This document shows positions 31,818 to 41,003 of a DNA stretch of 64,000 bases, piece after piece (positions within the stretch are counted from its first letter, which is position 1; each line of letters starts with the position of its first letter). The notes beneath the pieces were generated by a model. That model had not been told where the DNA came from and did no database searches. It was given only the letters and a program-made list of their open reading frames with translations. The translations under genes and the position numbers were made by a program. This DNA comes from Bacteroidales bacterium (GTDB lineage: Bacteria; Bacteroidota; Bacteroidia; Bacteroidales; JAIOZK01), in assembly GCA_021738625.1 (NCBI GenBank), contig JAIPBS010000001.1, positions 62,001 to 126,000 of the forward strand. The letters are read 5' to 3'.

Positions 31818-32762
31818 ATGCCTTTAATTCTTAAAATGCTCCGACTGCCCAATCTACTGATTGTGATCCTCTCACAAATCCTGATCAGGTATTACATCAT
31901 ATTACCTTATCTGCAAAGGATGGAGTTGCAACCTGCATTACAAACTTCTGACTTCCTCCTTCTTGTGCTTGCTACGGTGCTGATTACAGCCGCAGGTTAT
32001 TTTATCAATGATTATTTTGATGTGGAAGCCGACCGCATCAACAAACCGAAAAAATACCTGGTGGGCAGGGACATCAGCAGGGGCCTGGTGATGATCATGT
32101 ATTATGCACTGAACACCGCCGCCATCGCCATCGGCATTTACCTTGCCTTCCGGCTTGAATCCTTCCAGGTGGCGCTGATCTTCCCATTGGTGATCATCAT
32201 GCTGTGGTATTATTCGTCAAAATACAAGCGAAGCATGCTTTGGGGCAACATTGTAGTTGCCATCCTATCGGGTTTTGTGATCTACATTGTTTGGCTGTTT
32301 GAGGTGTTTGGCATGATCCGGGGTGGAGGTGAGCTTAGCATCAACAGTATAGAAATCTTCAATACATTAAGATGGTTTATCTGGGGGTTTACCTTTTTCG
32401 CTTTTTACACCACCCTGATCAGGGAAATAATGAAAGATACGGAAGATATGGCAGGCGACGCCAAAACGGGTGCGCGAACGCTTCCGCTGTTTATCGGTGT
32501 GAAAAACACCAGGGCCATTTTGTTTGTTCTTGGGCTGATCGGGATGGCAATACTGGCCTATGCACAGTATCTGCTGTCGCTAAAAGGATTCATCTTGGCT
32601 TTTTGGTATCTCCTTTTTAGTGTGCAAATTTTACTGATCGTCAATTTAATACTTTTGGTTCGAGCAAAAGAAAGCAGGAATTTTCATCTCCCGGGCACCC
32701 TGATGAAAGTGATCATGCTTGCAGGGATCATTTCGATGCAATTTATTTACTTTGATTTGTAA
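31818..32762 (+). CDS. UbiA-family prenyltransferase (GGGP-synthase-like)
   Basis: 314 residues with eight to nine transmembrane helices. Both magnesium/diphosphate motifs are present: 'NDYFDVEADRINKP' (NDxxDxxxD) and 'DTEDMAGDAKTGARTLP' (DxxxD). The protein resembles the subgroup annotated as geranylgeranylglycerol-phosphate geranylgeranyltransferase, common in Bacteroidota, rather than the MenA or COX10 types. It attaches a prenyl chain to an unknown acceptor at the inner membrane. It sits between kdsC-like and maf genes in a tight same-strand run. Confidence 0.85.
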   Translation: MPLILKMLRLPNLLIVILSQILIRYYIILPYLQRMELQPALQTSDFLLLVLATVLITAAGYFINDYFDVEADRINKPKKYLVGRDISRGLVMIMYYALNTAAIAIGIYLAFRLESFQVALIFPLVIIMLWYYSSKYKRSMLWGNIVVAILSGFVIYIVWLFEVFGMIRGGGELSINSIEIFNTLRWFIWGFTFFAFYTTLIREIMKDTEDMAGDAKTGARTLPLFIGVKNTRAILFVLGLIGMAILAYAQYLLSLKGFILAFWYLLFSVQILLIVNLILLVRAKESRNFHLPGTLMKVIMLAGIISMQFIYFDL

Positions 32763-32767
32763 ATTCA

Positions 32768-33340
32768 ATGCTAAAGAATTTAAACAAATATGAGATCATA
32801 CTGGTTTCCAAATCACCCCGTCGAAGAAACCTGCTTAAAGCCCTGGGTCTGAAGTTTAGCACAGATGCCGTAGATTTAGACGAAAGCATCCCGGCCAATA
32901 TGCCAACTGAAAAGGCCGCCCTGTTTTTGGCAGAAAAAAAAGCAAGCACTTATCAAATCAAAAACAATCAATTGATCATCACCGCCGACACTATTGTTTG
33001 TTTGGGCGATGAGGTACTCGGAAAACCTGCTGGACGAAAGGAAGCGCAACAAATGTTGCGAAAGCTTTCAGGCAATGTACATGATGTGATCACCGGGGTT
33101 TGCATCAAGACTTCTGAAAAACAGTTTTTATTCTCATCAACAACAGAAGTGCATTTTAAAGAGCTTTGCGAAAAAGAGATCAGCCACTATATCGATGTTT
33201 ACAAACCCTATGATAAAGCAGGGTCCTACGGCATACAGGAATGGATCGGTTACATCGGTATCGACTATATCAAAGGTTCCTTTTACAATGTAATGGGTCT
33301 CCCGGTTCAAAAGCTCTATAAAGAACTCCTAAAATGCTAG
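32768..33340 (+). CDS. maf: Maf-family nucleotide pyrophosphatase
   Basis: 190 residues. The N-terminal 'LVSKSPRRRNLLKALGL' carries the Ser-x-Ser/Pro-Arg-Arg motif, followed by 'ITADTIVCLGDEVLGKP' and the closing 'DKAGSYGIQEW'. Maf enzymes hydrolyse dTTP/UTP or modified nucleotides to monophosphates and pyrophosphate, preventing their incorporation; the GIQEW-type end fits the dTTP/UTP group. It starts 5 bases after the prenyltransferase stop. Confidence 0.9.
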   Translation: MLKNLNKYEIILVSKSPRRRNLLKALGLKFSTDAVDLDESIPANMPTEKAALFLAEKKASTYQIKNNQLIITADTIVCLGDEVLGKPAGRKEAQQMLRKLSGNVHDVITGVCIKTSEKQFLFSSTTEVHFKELCEKEISHYIDVYKPYDKAGSYGIQEWIGYIGIDYIKGSFYNVMGLPVQKLYKELLKC

Positions 33341-33415
33341 TCTATTGAGACATTCATTTTAAACACATGATTTTTTTATGTTGTCTATCTGAATTTATGC
33401 ATAAAAAAATTCATG

Positions 33416-33423
33416 TACTTTTG
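33416..33423 (+). promoter_or_regulatory. -7-like box before the DUF502 gene
   Basis: TACTTTTG matches TAnnTTTG and lies 21 bases before the ATG at 33445. This supports that ATG as the start rather than the in-frame ATG at 33367. The -33 region is not convincing. Confidence 0.4.
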
Positions 33424-33444
33424 TTCAAACAAAACTATTCAATC

Positions 33445-34050
33445 ATGAAATCCCGTTTCGCCTTAGGACATATATTTAGGTGGTTTATGCAGGGGCTGAT
33501 TATCATTGCTCCGCTCACCATCACCTTATATATATTATACCTGATTTTTAACTACGTGGACGGCATTCTTGAAAAACAACTTACCCAATTGCTTGGGGTT
33601 GGCATACCAGGCCTGGGAATTATAGTGATCTTCATCGGATTAACGATCATTGGATATTTGGGATCAACCATTTTGTTCAGGCCCATAGTTAGATATTTCG
33701 ATAAGCTCATCAGCAAAACTCCCCTGATCAAGATCATCTATACCTCACTCAAAGATTTTTTCTCGGCCTTCGTCGGCCAGAAAAAAAGATTTAACGAGCC
33801 GGTGCTGATCAGGATCAACAAAGATACCGAGCTTCAGAAGATCGGTTTCGTCACCAATCATGATTTAACTTTGCTTGGAATTGCCGGTGAGATGGTAGCA
33901 GTATATCTGCCCCACTCATACAATTTTTCGGGCAATCTTTTTGTTGTACCTGCGGAACGCGTAACAAAATTGAATGCCAAACCGGCCGATGTGATGAAAT
34001 TTGTCATCTCTGCCGGTATCACTGATATAGAAACAAAAGAAGAAAAATAA
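33445..34050 (+). CDS. DUF502 membrane protein
   Basis: 201 residues from the ATG at 33445. There are two transmembrane segments (about residues 10-35 'GLIIIAPLTITLYILYLIFN' and 55-78 'GLGIIVIFIGLTIIGYLGST'), followed by a cytoplasmic or periplasmic beta-rich domain ('GFVTNHDLTLLG', 'AVYLPHSYNFSGNLFVVP'). The DUF502 signature 'RYFDKLISKTPLIKIIYTSL' is clear. The family's function is not known. It precedes surE by only 2 bases. Confidence 0.85.
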   Translation: MKSRFALGHIFRWFMQGLIIIAPLTITLYILYLIFNYVDGILEKQLTQLLGVGIPGLGIIVIFIGLTIIGYLGSTILFRPIVRYFDKLISKTPLIKIIYTSLKDFFSAFVGQKKRFNEPVLIRINKDTELQKIGFVTNHDLTLLGIAGEMVAVYLPHSYNFSGNLFVVPAERVTKLNAKPADVMKFVISAGITDIETKEEK

Positions 34051-34052
34051 AG

Positions 34053-34826
34053 ATGGGAAAACCAGTCATACTAATTACGAACGATGACGGATTGAATGCC
34101 CCGGGCCTTCGTAAGCTGATCAACATCATGCGACCCCTGGGTAAAATATATGTGGTTGGAAGCGAACGTCCCATGTCGGGTACCGGCCATGCCATTACGG
34201 TACGCGAACCGCTCAGGCTCACTCCGGTGGCCAAAGAAGACAACTATGAAGAGTATTTTTGCAGCGGCACTCCGGTGGATTGCGTTAAGCTTGGTAGCCA
34301 GATTGTGATCGGAAGAAAACCCGACTTGCTTGTTTCGGGAATCAACCACGGTTCCAATGCTTCGGTGAATGTGGTTTATTCGGGAACAATGGCCGCCGTA
34401 ATCGAGGGATGCATCGACGGCATTCCCTCCATTGGTTATTCCCTGCTCGACTACAGCCACAAAGCAAATTTCAGTGCCTGCGATCCCTATGTAATGAAAA
34501 TCGCCCAAACGGTGCTCGAAAAAGGATTGCCCAAAGGCACCTGCCTGAATGTGAACATCCCGGCTGTGAACGGCTCGGAGATCAAAGGAATGAAGGTGTG
34601 CCGGCAGGCCAACGCCCGTTGGGAGGAAGAATTCGACATCAGGAAAGATCCGGCCAACAAGGAGTATTACTGGCTGACCGGCATATTCAAACACCTGGAT
34701 GACGGCAAAGACACCGATCAGTGGGCGCTCGAAAACAACTTTGTTTCGGTTGTTCCTGTGCATTATGATTTAACTGCGCATCAAGCGCTTAAAGAAATCA
34801 ATAACTGGAAACTGAATGGGAATTAA
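34053..34826 (+). CDS. surE: 5'/3'-nucleotidase SurE
   Basis: 257 residues. The metal-binding acidic pair is in 'ILITNDDGLNAPGL' (Asp-Asp near residues 11-12). 'SGTGHAITVREPLRL', 'CSGTPVDCVKLG', and 'PDLLVSGINHGSNASVNVVY' with its 'SGTMAAVIEG' extension are all family hallmarks. It dephosphorylates nucleoside 5'- and 3'-monophosphates and short polyphosphates. It overlaps the next small gene by 11 bases. Confidence 0.94.
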   Translation: MGKPVILITNDDGLNAPGLRKLINIMRPLGKIYVVGSERPMSGTGHAITVREPLRLTPVAKEDNYEEYFCSGTPVDCVKLGSQIVIGRKPDLLVSGINHGSNASVNVVYSGTMAAVIEGCIDGIPSIGYSLLDYSHKANFSACDPYVMKIAQTVLEKGLPKGTCLNVNIPAVNGSEIKGMKVCRQANARWEEEFDIRKDPANKEYYWLTGIFKHLDDGKDTDQWALENNFVSVVPVHYDLTAHQALKEINNWKLNGN

Positions 34827-35106
34827 AATCCTGAAAAAAGATAGTCAATTTTTGGGAGTTCTGCTCGGACTTCTATTACCGGGGTTGTTTTTTGGCTTGC
34901 TGTTCATCCTTGATCTGATCTTTTCAAATCTTTTAAAAACCGAAGAAATATTAAGCATTGAGCTGATCAAGCTGCTTAGCATTTTCGTAAACATCATACC
35001 CATAAGGTATTACTTTTTAAAATTAAAATACGAGCTGACCGGCAGAGGAGTGTTGCTGGTCACCTTTATATATGTGGTTGTTTATTTCTGGCTTATATAC
35101 AACTAA
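34816..35106 (+). CDS. Small three-helix membrane protein between surE and lpxB
   Basis: 96 residues with about three hydrophobic segments ('GVLLGLLLPGLFFGLLFILD', 'IKLLSIFVNIIPIRYYFL', 'GVLLVTFIYVVVYFWLIY'). It overlaps surE by 11 bases and ends 9 bases before lpxB, so it is almost certainly co-translated with them. No family is recognised. Its position suggests an accessory role in lipid A assembly at the inner membrane, but this is inference from context. Confidence 0.7.
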   Translation: MGIKILKKDSQFLGVLLGLLLPGLFFGLLFILDLIFSNLLKTEEILSIELIKLLSIFVNIIPIRYYFLKLKYELTGRGVLLVTFIYVVVYFWLIYN

Positions 35107-35115
35107 GGGAATCAC

Positions 35116-36228
35116 ATGAGATATTACATCATAGCCGGTGAAGCAAGCGGCGACCTGCATGCATCCAATTTGATGAAGGCGCTCAAAACAGGCGATCCAA
35201 ATGCTGAATTCAGGTTTTGGGGCGGCGACCGCATGAAGGCAATTGGGGGTGATTTGGTAATGCACTACCGTGATCTGGCTTTCATGGGATTTTTTGAAGT
35301 GGTGCAAAACCTGAATACCATCCTCAGCAACCTGAAATTCTGCAAACAAGACATTCTTGATTACAAACCTGACGCCCTGATCCTGGTCGATTATCCCGGT
35401 TTCAATTTAAGAATTGCCGATTTTGCCCATCAGCAAAAGCTGAAGGTCTTTTATTATATCTCCCCTCAGTTGTGGGCCTGGAAACGGAACCGCGTGAAAA
35501 TTGTAAAGCGGGCTGTGGATAAAATGTTTGTGATCCTTCCTTTCGAAAAAAACTTCTACAGGGAATATGACGTGGATGTAGATTTTGTTGGCCATCCCCT
35601 TTTGGATGCTTTGGAAGATTATCAGTTTGCTGATAAAAATGAGTTTATTCAAAAGAATAAGCTTGACAGCAGGCCTGTAATCGCACTACTTCCCGGCAGC
35701 CGCAAACAGGAAGTCAGCACCATGCTTTCGATCATGATGAAGATAGCACATGCTTTCAGGGATTATCAGTTTGTGACCGGGGCGGCTCCTTCACTGGATG
35801 ATGATTTCTATCACAACATTTTAAAAAACAGCGACATTAAGCTGGTGAGCGATCAAACCTATGACCTGCTTAAAAATGCCGAAGCAGCAATAGTCACCTC
35901 CGGCACGGCCACCCTGGAAACCGCATTGATCGGAACACCTGAAGTGGTTTGTTATAAAGGCAATTTCATTTCTTACCAGATTGCTAAACGACTGGTGCAT
36001 GTGGATTATATTTCACTGGTCAACCTGATCATGGAAAAAGAAATTGTGAAAGAGCTGATCCAAAACCAGCTAAACCCCAGAAACCTGAAAAAAGTGCTTG
36101 ACAAACTTTTGTTTGACAACCAATACAAAAGTCAATTGCATGAAGACTACGGGCGCTTACGTGAGAAACTGGGCGGACCGGGCGCCTCTGAAAATACGGC
36201 AAAGCTTATTCTGGAATACCTCGGTTAA
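35116..36228 (+). CDS. lpxB: Lipid-A-disaccharide synthase
   Basis: 370 residues, GT19 family. It condenses UDP-2,3-diacylglucosamine with lipid X at the inner membrane to form the lipid A disaccharide. Signature segments: 'YYIIAGEASGDLHASNLMKA' at the N-terminus, 'LAFMGFFEVVQNL', 'LVDYPGFNLRIADFAHQ', 'YYISPQLWAWKRNRVKIVKR', 'VGHPLLDAL', 'ALLPGSRKQEVSTML' and 'AIVTSGTATLETALIGTPEV'. The length is normal. It ends the run starting at 30494. Confidence 0.96.
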   Translation: MRYYIIAGEASGDLHASNLMKALKTGDPNAEFRFWGGDRMKAIGGDLVMHYRDLAFMGFFEVVQNLNTILSNLKFCKQDILDYKPDALILVDYPGFNLRIADFAHQQKLKVFYYISPQLWAWKRNRVKIVKRAVDKMFVILPFEKNFYREYDVDVDFVGHPLLDALEDYQFADKNEFIQKNKLDSRPVIALLPGSRKQEVSTMLSIMMKIAHAFRDYQFVTGAAPSLDDDFYHNILKNSDIKLVSDQTYDLLKNAEAAIVTSGTATLETALIGTPEVVCYKGNFISYQIAKRLVHVDYISLVNLIMEKEIVKELIQNQLNPRNLKKVLDKLLFDNQYKSQLHEDYGRLREKLGGPGASENTAKLILEYLG

Positions 36229-36307
36229 TTTCCTTTTCATTTTTTAAATCTTATCAGGAACCTTTCCGTTTTCGAGGGGATTTATTATAAACGGCAAATA
36301 AAGCAGG

Positions 36308-38410
36308 GTGAACCACTGGCATAAATATCCTTTTATCCGGCTGATCATTCCTTTTATTCTGGGAATAATCCTGGCAAAATCCCATTTATACGATCTTTAT
36401 ATAACAAGCTCAATCTTCCTGTTTCTTTTCACAATTCTTATCATTACAGGAGTAAAAAGAAAACTCTTTTCTGCATATAAAGATCGTTGGATATATGGCA
36501 TCCTGTTAAACCTTTTCTTATTGCTAAGTGGTCTCTCCCTGGCCCGGCTTCATCAAGATCATCTCAGGATTGAAAAAAAAAGCCTAAAGGAGGCATCAGC
36601 CGGATTTTTCATTTGTAACATCAGCAGGCCCGGAGTGCAAAAAGCAAACAGCGTGCAATACAAAGCAAGGGTGACGGCCTATAAAAACGAGAACAAAAAC
36701 TGGCAAAAAGCCATTGGCGATATTCTTGTTTATGTTGATAAGGAATCGCTTGGCTTACCCACCTATGGCAACCGGATCATTTTCAAATCAAAGCTGCAGC
36801 AAATCGAGCCTCCGGGCAATCCGCACGAATTTGATTATAAAGGATACCTGGCCGAAAGAGGCATTTTCTATCAAACATATATCAAAAAAGATGATTTCAA
36901 AGTAATTGATTCGGGAAAAGGAAATTCCCTGCTGAAAACCTCTTTCACGCTAAGGAACAATTTTCTGGACCTTCTTAAAGCACATGGACTGCAAGGAGAG
37001 GAATTTCAGATTGCCTCTGCCATACTGGCCGGCAAGGACGACGAACTCGACAGGCAATTGCGCAGCAATTATGCAGGCGCCGGCGCCATGCACATCCTCT
37101 GTGTTTCGGGTTTGCATGTAGGCATCATTTATTTGTTTTTCGGCTTTATGCTGAACGGCCTGAAAAAGCTGAAACACGGCAGGTACATTCGCGCTGTATT
37201 GCTTTTGCTGATCATCTGGTTTTACGCGATGATCACGGGCATGGCCCCCTCCGTGCTCAGGGCGGCCACCATGTTCAGTTTTGTGGTGATCGGTTCCACC
37301 TTCGAACGACAAACCAATATTTACAACACCCTGGCGGCTTCCGCTTTTTTTCTACTGATGATCAACCCCGCTATGCTCAACGAAATCGGGTTTCAGCTTT
37401 CCTATGCTGCCGTTTTCGCTATCGTTTGGATACAACCCTTTCTTGACAAGCTTTTAGTTTTTGAAAACAAACTGCTGAGATATTTCTGGGGGATCCTCAC
37501 CGTATCGGTCGCCGCACAGTTGGGAACTTTCCCGATCGCTTTGTTTTATTTTCACCAGTTCCCCAATTATTTTTTCCTGACGAACCTGTTTGTGATCCCG
37601 CTTTCGTTTCTGATCGTTTCGGGCGGATTGATAATGGTGCTGTTTTCGTGGTGGCCTTTGCTCTCTTCAGGCGTCGCATTCCTGCTCGACAAACTTGTGT
37701 TTGCCCTGAACCATTCGGTCGAATTGATCAGCAGTTTGCCTGAAGCGGTTTCAAAACAAATTTTGCTCAATTTTTTCGAGCTGATTATGATTTACCTGAT
37801 CATCGTCCTGAGTGTTCATGTTTTAAAAAACAAACAATTCAAACTGATTAAATATGCACTTTTGTTATTGATCGTGTTTTTTGTTGAGCGCTCCGTGATC
37901 AGGAGTGTTCAGCTAAAGCAAACAAAGTTCTTCGTGTACGATATCCGTAACCATCTGGCCATGGAATATATGCAAGGCCGCCACAGCGTTTTCATCGCTG
38001 ATTCGATGCTGATGAAAAATGATCAGACAATCGAATACCATATCCTCGGAAACCGCACGGCAAACGGGATCAACCAAACCACAAATCTCATCTGGCCAAC
38101 CGACACTTTATTAAATGGTATTTTGATCAAATCGCCCTTTTTTATGATAGAAAATAAAACCGGTTTTGTGCTTAACAAAAAGAACAGCAAACATGTGAAC
38201 CAAAATCAATTGAATGTCAATATTCTTATTTATAACAGGAATCCATATGCAGAGCTGCCGGAAACAAATTCTTCGCTGAAACAACAAAACATAATCTCCG
38301 CCCCGACCAATTCTGAATTTTTCGACAAACGCCTCAGAAAGGCAGCAGACAGCCTCATCATTCCGGTTCATTTTACCCGGCAGAACGGAGCCTTCATCCT
38401 GAAATTCTAA
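36308..38410 (+). CDS. ComEC/Rec2-family DNA uptake channel protein
   Basis: A 700-residue membrane protein that starts at a GTG. The N-terminal part has three hydrophobic helices and the DUF4131 region. The competence domain spans about 215-500, with the hallmark 'GAGAMHILCVSGLHVGIIY' and several helices ('SVLRAATMFSFVVIG', 'FQLSYAAVFAIVWIQPFLD'). ComEC carries single-stranded DNA across the inner membrane during transformation. The C-terminal 170 residues lack the metal-binding HxHxDH of the beta-lactamase-like nuclease domain seen in Firmicute ComEC, as is common in Bacteroidota homologues. Confidence 0.88.
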   Translation: MNHWHKYPFIRLIIPFILGIILAKSHLYDLYITSSIFLFLFTILIITGVKRKLFSAYKDRWIYGILLNLFLLLSGLSLARLHQDHLRIEKKSLKEASAGFFICNISRPGVQKANSVQYKARVTAYKNENKNWQKAIGDILVYVDKESLGLPTYGNRIIFKSKLQQIEPPGNPHEFDYKGYLAERGIFYQTYIKKDDFKVIDSGKGNSLLKTSFTLRNNFLDLLKAHGLQGEEFQIASAILAGKDDELDRQLRSNYAGAGAMHILCVSGLHVGIIYLFFGFMLNGLKKLKHGRYIRAVLLLLIIWFYAMITGMAPSVLRAATMFSFVVIGSTFERQTNIYNTLAASAFFLLMINPAMLNEIGFQLSYAAVFAIVWIQPFLDKLLVFENKLLRYFWGILTVSVAAQLGTFPIALFYFHQFPNYFFLTNLFVIPLSFLIVSGGLIMVLFSWWPLLSSGVAFLLDKLVFALNHSVELISSLPEAVSKQILLNFFELIMIYLIIVLSVHVLKNKQFKLIKYALLLLIVFFVERSVIRSVQLKQTKFFVYDIRNHLAMEYMQGRHSVFIADSMLMKNDQTIEYHILGNRTANGINQTTNLIWPTDTLLNGILIKSPFFMIENKTGFVLNKKNSKHVNQNQLNVNILIYNRNPYAELPETNSSLKQQNIISAPTNSEFFDKRLRKAADSLIIPVHFTRQNGAFILKF

Positions 38411-38425
38411 AACCTCATTTTTGTT

Positions 38426-38433
38426 TATTTTTG
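38426..38433 (+). promoter_or_regulatory. -7-like box of the response regulator gene
   Basis: TATTTTTG matches TAnnTTTG. It overlaps the TTG at 38431 and so excludes that codon as the start of the following gene, favouring the ATG at 38446. Confidence 0.5.
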
Positions 38434-38445
38434 CAACACAGAACA

Positions 38446-39099
38446 ATGGCGGAGAAAAACATAAATATTATTATTGTTGATGACCATGAGATTTTCAGGA
38501 ATGGTTTGAAAATGGTCCTGAACAGACTTAAGTATGTCAACATCCTGGCGGAAGCCTCCAATGGCAAAGAATTCCTGGAGCTATTGCCCAACCATCATCC
38601 CGACATTGTATTGATGGACATTGAAATGCCTGTAATGAACGGGATAGAAGCCAGCGATAAAGCCATGAAAGAATACCCCGGCTTAAAGATCATTGCTCTG
38701 ACCATGTTCAATGATGATGAATACATTCAAAGCATGATCGACGCCGGTGTAAAGGGATTTCTTATCAAAAATATAAAAAAAGACATACTCGACCGGGCCT
38801 TGCAGGAAGTGAACAACGGAGGCAATTACTATTCTCAGGAACTCATGCAATTTTTTACCCGCCGGCTCACTAAGGAAGACGACAAAAGCAAGGAAGAGGA
38901 GTTGAATATCACCAAACGCGAAAAAGAGATCCTGCAACTGATGGCCGAGGGTATGAACAATAAGGAGATCGCCGACAGCCTTTTTGTAAGCGAGCGCACC
39001 ATCATCGGACACAAATCCAACCTGCTTGCAAAAACCGGCTGCAAAAACACCATCGGATTGCTTGCTTATGCCATTAAGAATAAGTTGGTTGAGATTTAA
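38446..39099 (+). CDS. NarL/LuxR-type response regulator
   Basis: 217 residues from the ATG at 38446. The receiver domain (about 1-120) has the acidic pair in 'IIIVDDHEIF', the phosphoacceptor Asp in 'IVLMDIEMPVMNG', the Thr in 'IALTMFNDDE' and the Lys in 'GFLIKNI'. The LuxR helix-turn-helix (about 150-215) reads 'ITKREKEILQLMAEGMNNKE' and 'ADSLFVSERTIIGHKSNLLA'. It binds DNA when phosphorylated by a NarX-like kinase; the kinase at 21438 is one candidate in the window. It appears to be monocistronic. Confidence 0.92.
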   Translation: MAEKNINIIIVDDHEIFRNGLKMVLNRLKYVNILAEASNGKEFLELLPNHHPDIVLMDIEMPVMNGIEASDKAMKEYPGLKIIALTMFNDDEYIQSMIDAGVKGFLIKNIKKDILDRALQEVNNGGNYYSQELMQFFTRRLTKEDDKSKEEELNITKREKEILQLMAEGMNNKEIADSLFVSERTIIGHKSNLLAKTGCKNTIGLLAYAIKNKLVEI

Positions 39100-39187
39100 T
39101 CAATGCTCCAGCACTCCAGTACTCCATTGCCCCATCTTCCACACCAATTTTAACTAATTTTACACCTTCATAAAAACACTTTTTAAT

Positions 39188-40876
39188 ATGCCGGACGATA
39201 AAAAAATAATCTTCTCCATGGTGAATGTCAGCAAGAAGACACCACAGGGGAAACAGATCATCAAAAATATTTACCTCTCATTTTTTTATGGCGCCAAGAT
39301 CGGTTTGCTGGGATTGAACGGGGCCGGGAAATCCACCGTTTTGCGAATCATTGCCGGACTGGAAAAAGAATTTGAAGGCGAGGTAGTTTTCTCGCCTGGA
39401 TATTCGGTTGGCTTCCTGCCCCAGGAACCGCAACTGGACGAGGATAAAACCGTTATCGATATTGTGAAAGAAGGTGTACAGGAAACCGTCGACCTTTTGC
39501 AAGAATACGAAAAGATCAATGAATCCTTCATGGATGAAGAGATCATGAACGATCCCGACAAGATGAATGCGCTGATTGAAAAACAAAGCAAAGTACAGGA
39601 AGAGATCGACCGCCTGGAAGCCTGGGACCTGGATGCGAAACTGGAACTGGCCATGAACGCCCTGCGCACGCCCGAAGGCAACACTCCGGTCAGCATTCTG
39701 TCGGGGGGTGAACGGCGCAGAGTGGCGCTTTGCCGTCTACTGCTTCAGGAACCCGAAATCCTTTTGCTGGATGAGCCCACCAACCACCTGGATGCCGAAT
39801 CGGTGCATTGGCTCGAGCAACACCTCAATCAATACAAGGGAACGGTGATCGCCGTAACCCACGACCGCTACTTCCTCGACAATGTGGCCGGCTGGATCCT
39901 GGAACTCGACAGAGGAGAAGGCATTCCATTCAAAGGAAATTATACTTCCTGGCTGGAACAAAAACTCAATCGCCTTGAGCAGGAGCAAAAGCAGGAAACC
40001 AAACGCCAAAAGGCCCTCAAACGCGAACTGGAATGGGCCAGGAAAGGACCCAAAGGCCGCCATAGCAAAGGCAAGGCCCGCCTGAACAATTATGAATCCA
40101 TGATGGCCGAAGACATCAAAGAAAAGGAGGCCAAAATTGAAATTCCCATCCCCAACGGGCCGCGCCTCGGGAAAAATGTGGTGGAAGCCATAAATGTTAA
40201 AAAGGCTTATGGTGATAACCTACTCATCGAAGATCTGAATTTCACCCTGCCCCAGGCAGGTATTGTGGGTGTGATCGGACCGAACGGAGCCGGCAAGACC
40301 ACCCTGTTCCGCATGATCCTGGGTGAGGAAAAGCCGGATGCAGGGGAGATCAAGATCGGTGAAACCGTTATGATCGGTTATGTGGATCAAAGGCATGCCG
40401 ATCTGGATCCGGAGAGATCAGTCTTTGAAGTGGTGAGCGGCGGACATGAGGATATCGAAATCGGCGGTCAGAGGATCAACGCCAGGGCATATGTCAGCCG
40501 GTTCAATTTCAGCGGACCCGACCAGCAGAAAAAAGTGGGCGTGCTTTCGGGCGGCGAACGCAACCGCCTGCACCTGGCCCTCACCCTGAAAACCGAGGCC
40601 AACCTCCTGCTGCTGGACGAACCCACCAACGACATCGACGTGAACACCTTGCGCGCCCTGGAAGAAGGTATTGAGAACTTTGCCGGATGTGTGATGGTCA
40701 TCAGCCACGACCGCTGGTTCCTCGATCGCATCTGCACCCATATCCTGGCCTTTGAAGGCAACTCCTCGGCCTACTATTTTGAAGGCACATTCAGCGAATA
40801 TGAGGAAAACCGACGCAAACGCCTGGGCAAAGACATCATCCCCGAAAGGGTGAAGTATAAAAAGCTGACGCGCTAA
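39188..40876 (+). CDS. ettA: Energy-dependent translational throttle protein EttA (ABC-F)
   Basis: 562 residues with two ABC ATPase domains and no membrane segments. Walker A sites are 'GLNGAGKST' and 'GPNGAGKTT', signatures are 'LSGGERRRVALC' and 'LSGGERNRLHLAL', and Walker B sites are 'ILLLDEPTNHLDAESVHWL' and 'LLLLDEPTNDIDVNTLRAL'. The linker between them ('EWARKGPKGRHSKGKARLNN') and the arm motif identify EttA rather than Uup or an antibiotic-resistance ABC-F. It binds the ribosomal E site and gates translation according to the ATP/ADP ratio. Confidence 0.95.
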   Translation: MPDDKKIIFSMVNVSKKTPQGKQIIKNIYLSFFYGAKIGLLGLNGAGKSTVLRIIAGLEKEFEGEVVFSPGYSVGFLPQEPQLDEDKTVIDIVKEGVQETVDLLQEYEKINESFMDEEIMNDPDKMNALIEKQSKVQEEIDRLEAWDLDAKLELAMNALRTPEGNTPVSILSGGERRRVALCRLLLQEPEILLLDEPTNHLDAESVHWLEQHLNQYKGTVIAVTHDRYFLDNVAGWILELDRGEGIPFKGNYTSWLEQKLNRLEQEQKQETKRQKALKRELEWARKGPKGRHSKGKARLNNYESMMAEDIKEKEAKIEIPIPNGPRLGKNVVEAINVKKAYGDNLLIEDLNFTLPQAGIVGVIGPNGAGKTTLFRMILGEEKPDAGEIKIGETVMIGYVDQRHADLDPERSVFEVVSGGHEDIEIGGQRINARAYVSRFNFSGPDQQKKVGVLSGGERNRLHLALTLKTEANLLLLDEPTNDIDVNTLRALEEGIENFAGCVMVISHDRWFLDRICTHILAFEGNSSAYYFEGTFSEYEENRRKRLGKDIIPERVKYKKLTR

Positions 40877-41003
40877 GCTTAAAATCGGATTCCATTAAAA
40901 GAGGCTGGACAATGCATCAAAGGGATTCACGGTAGAGCCGCAAAGAATAAGATTCTAATAATTGCGGCTATGCGTAAAAACTTTGCCTTAATGGATAAAC
41001 TCT

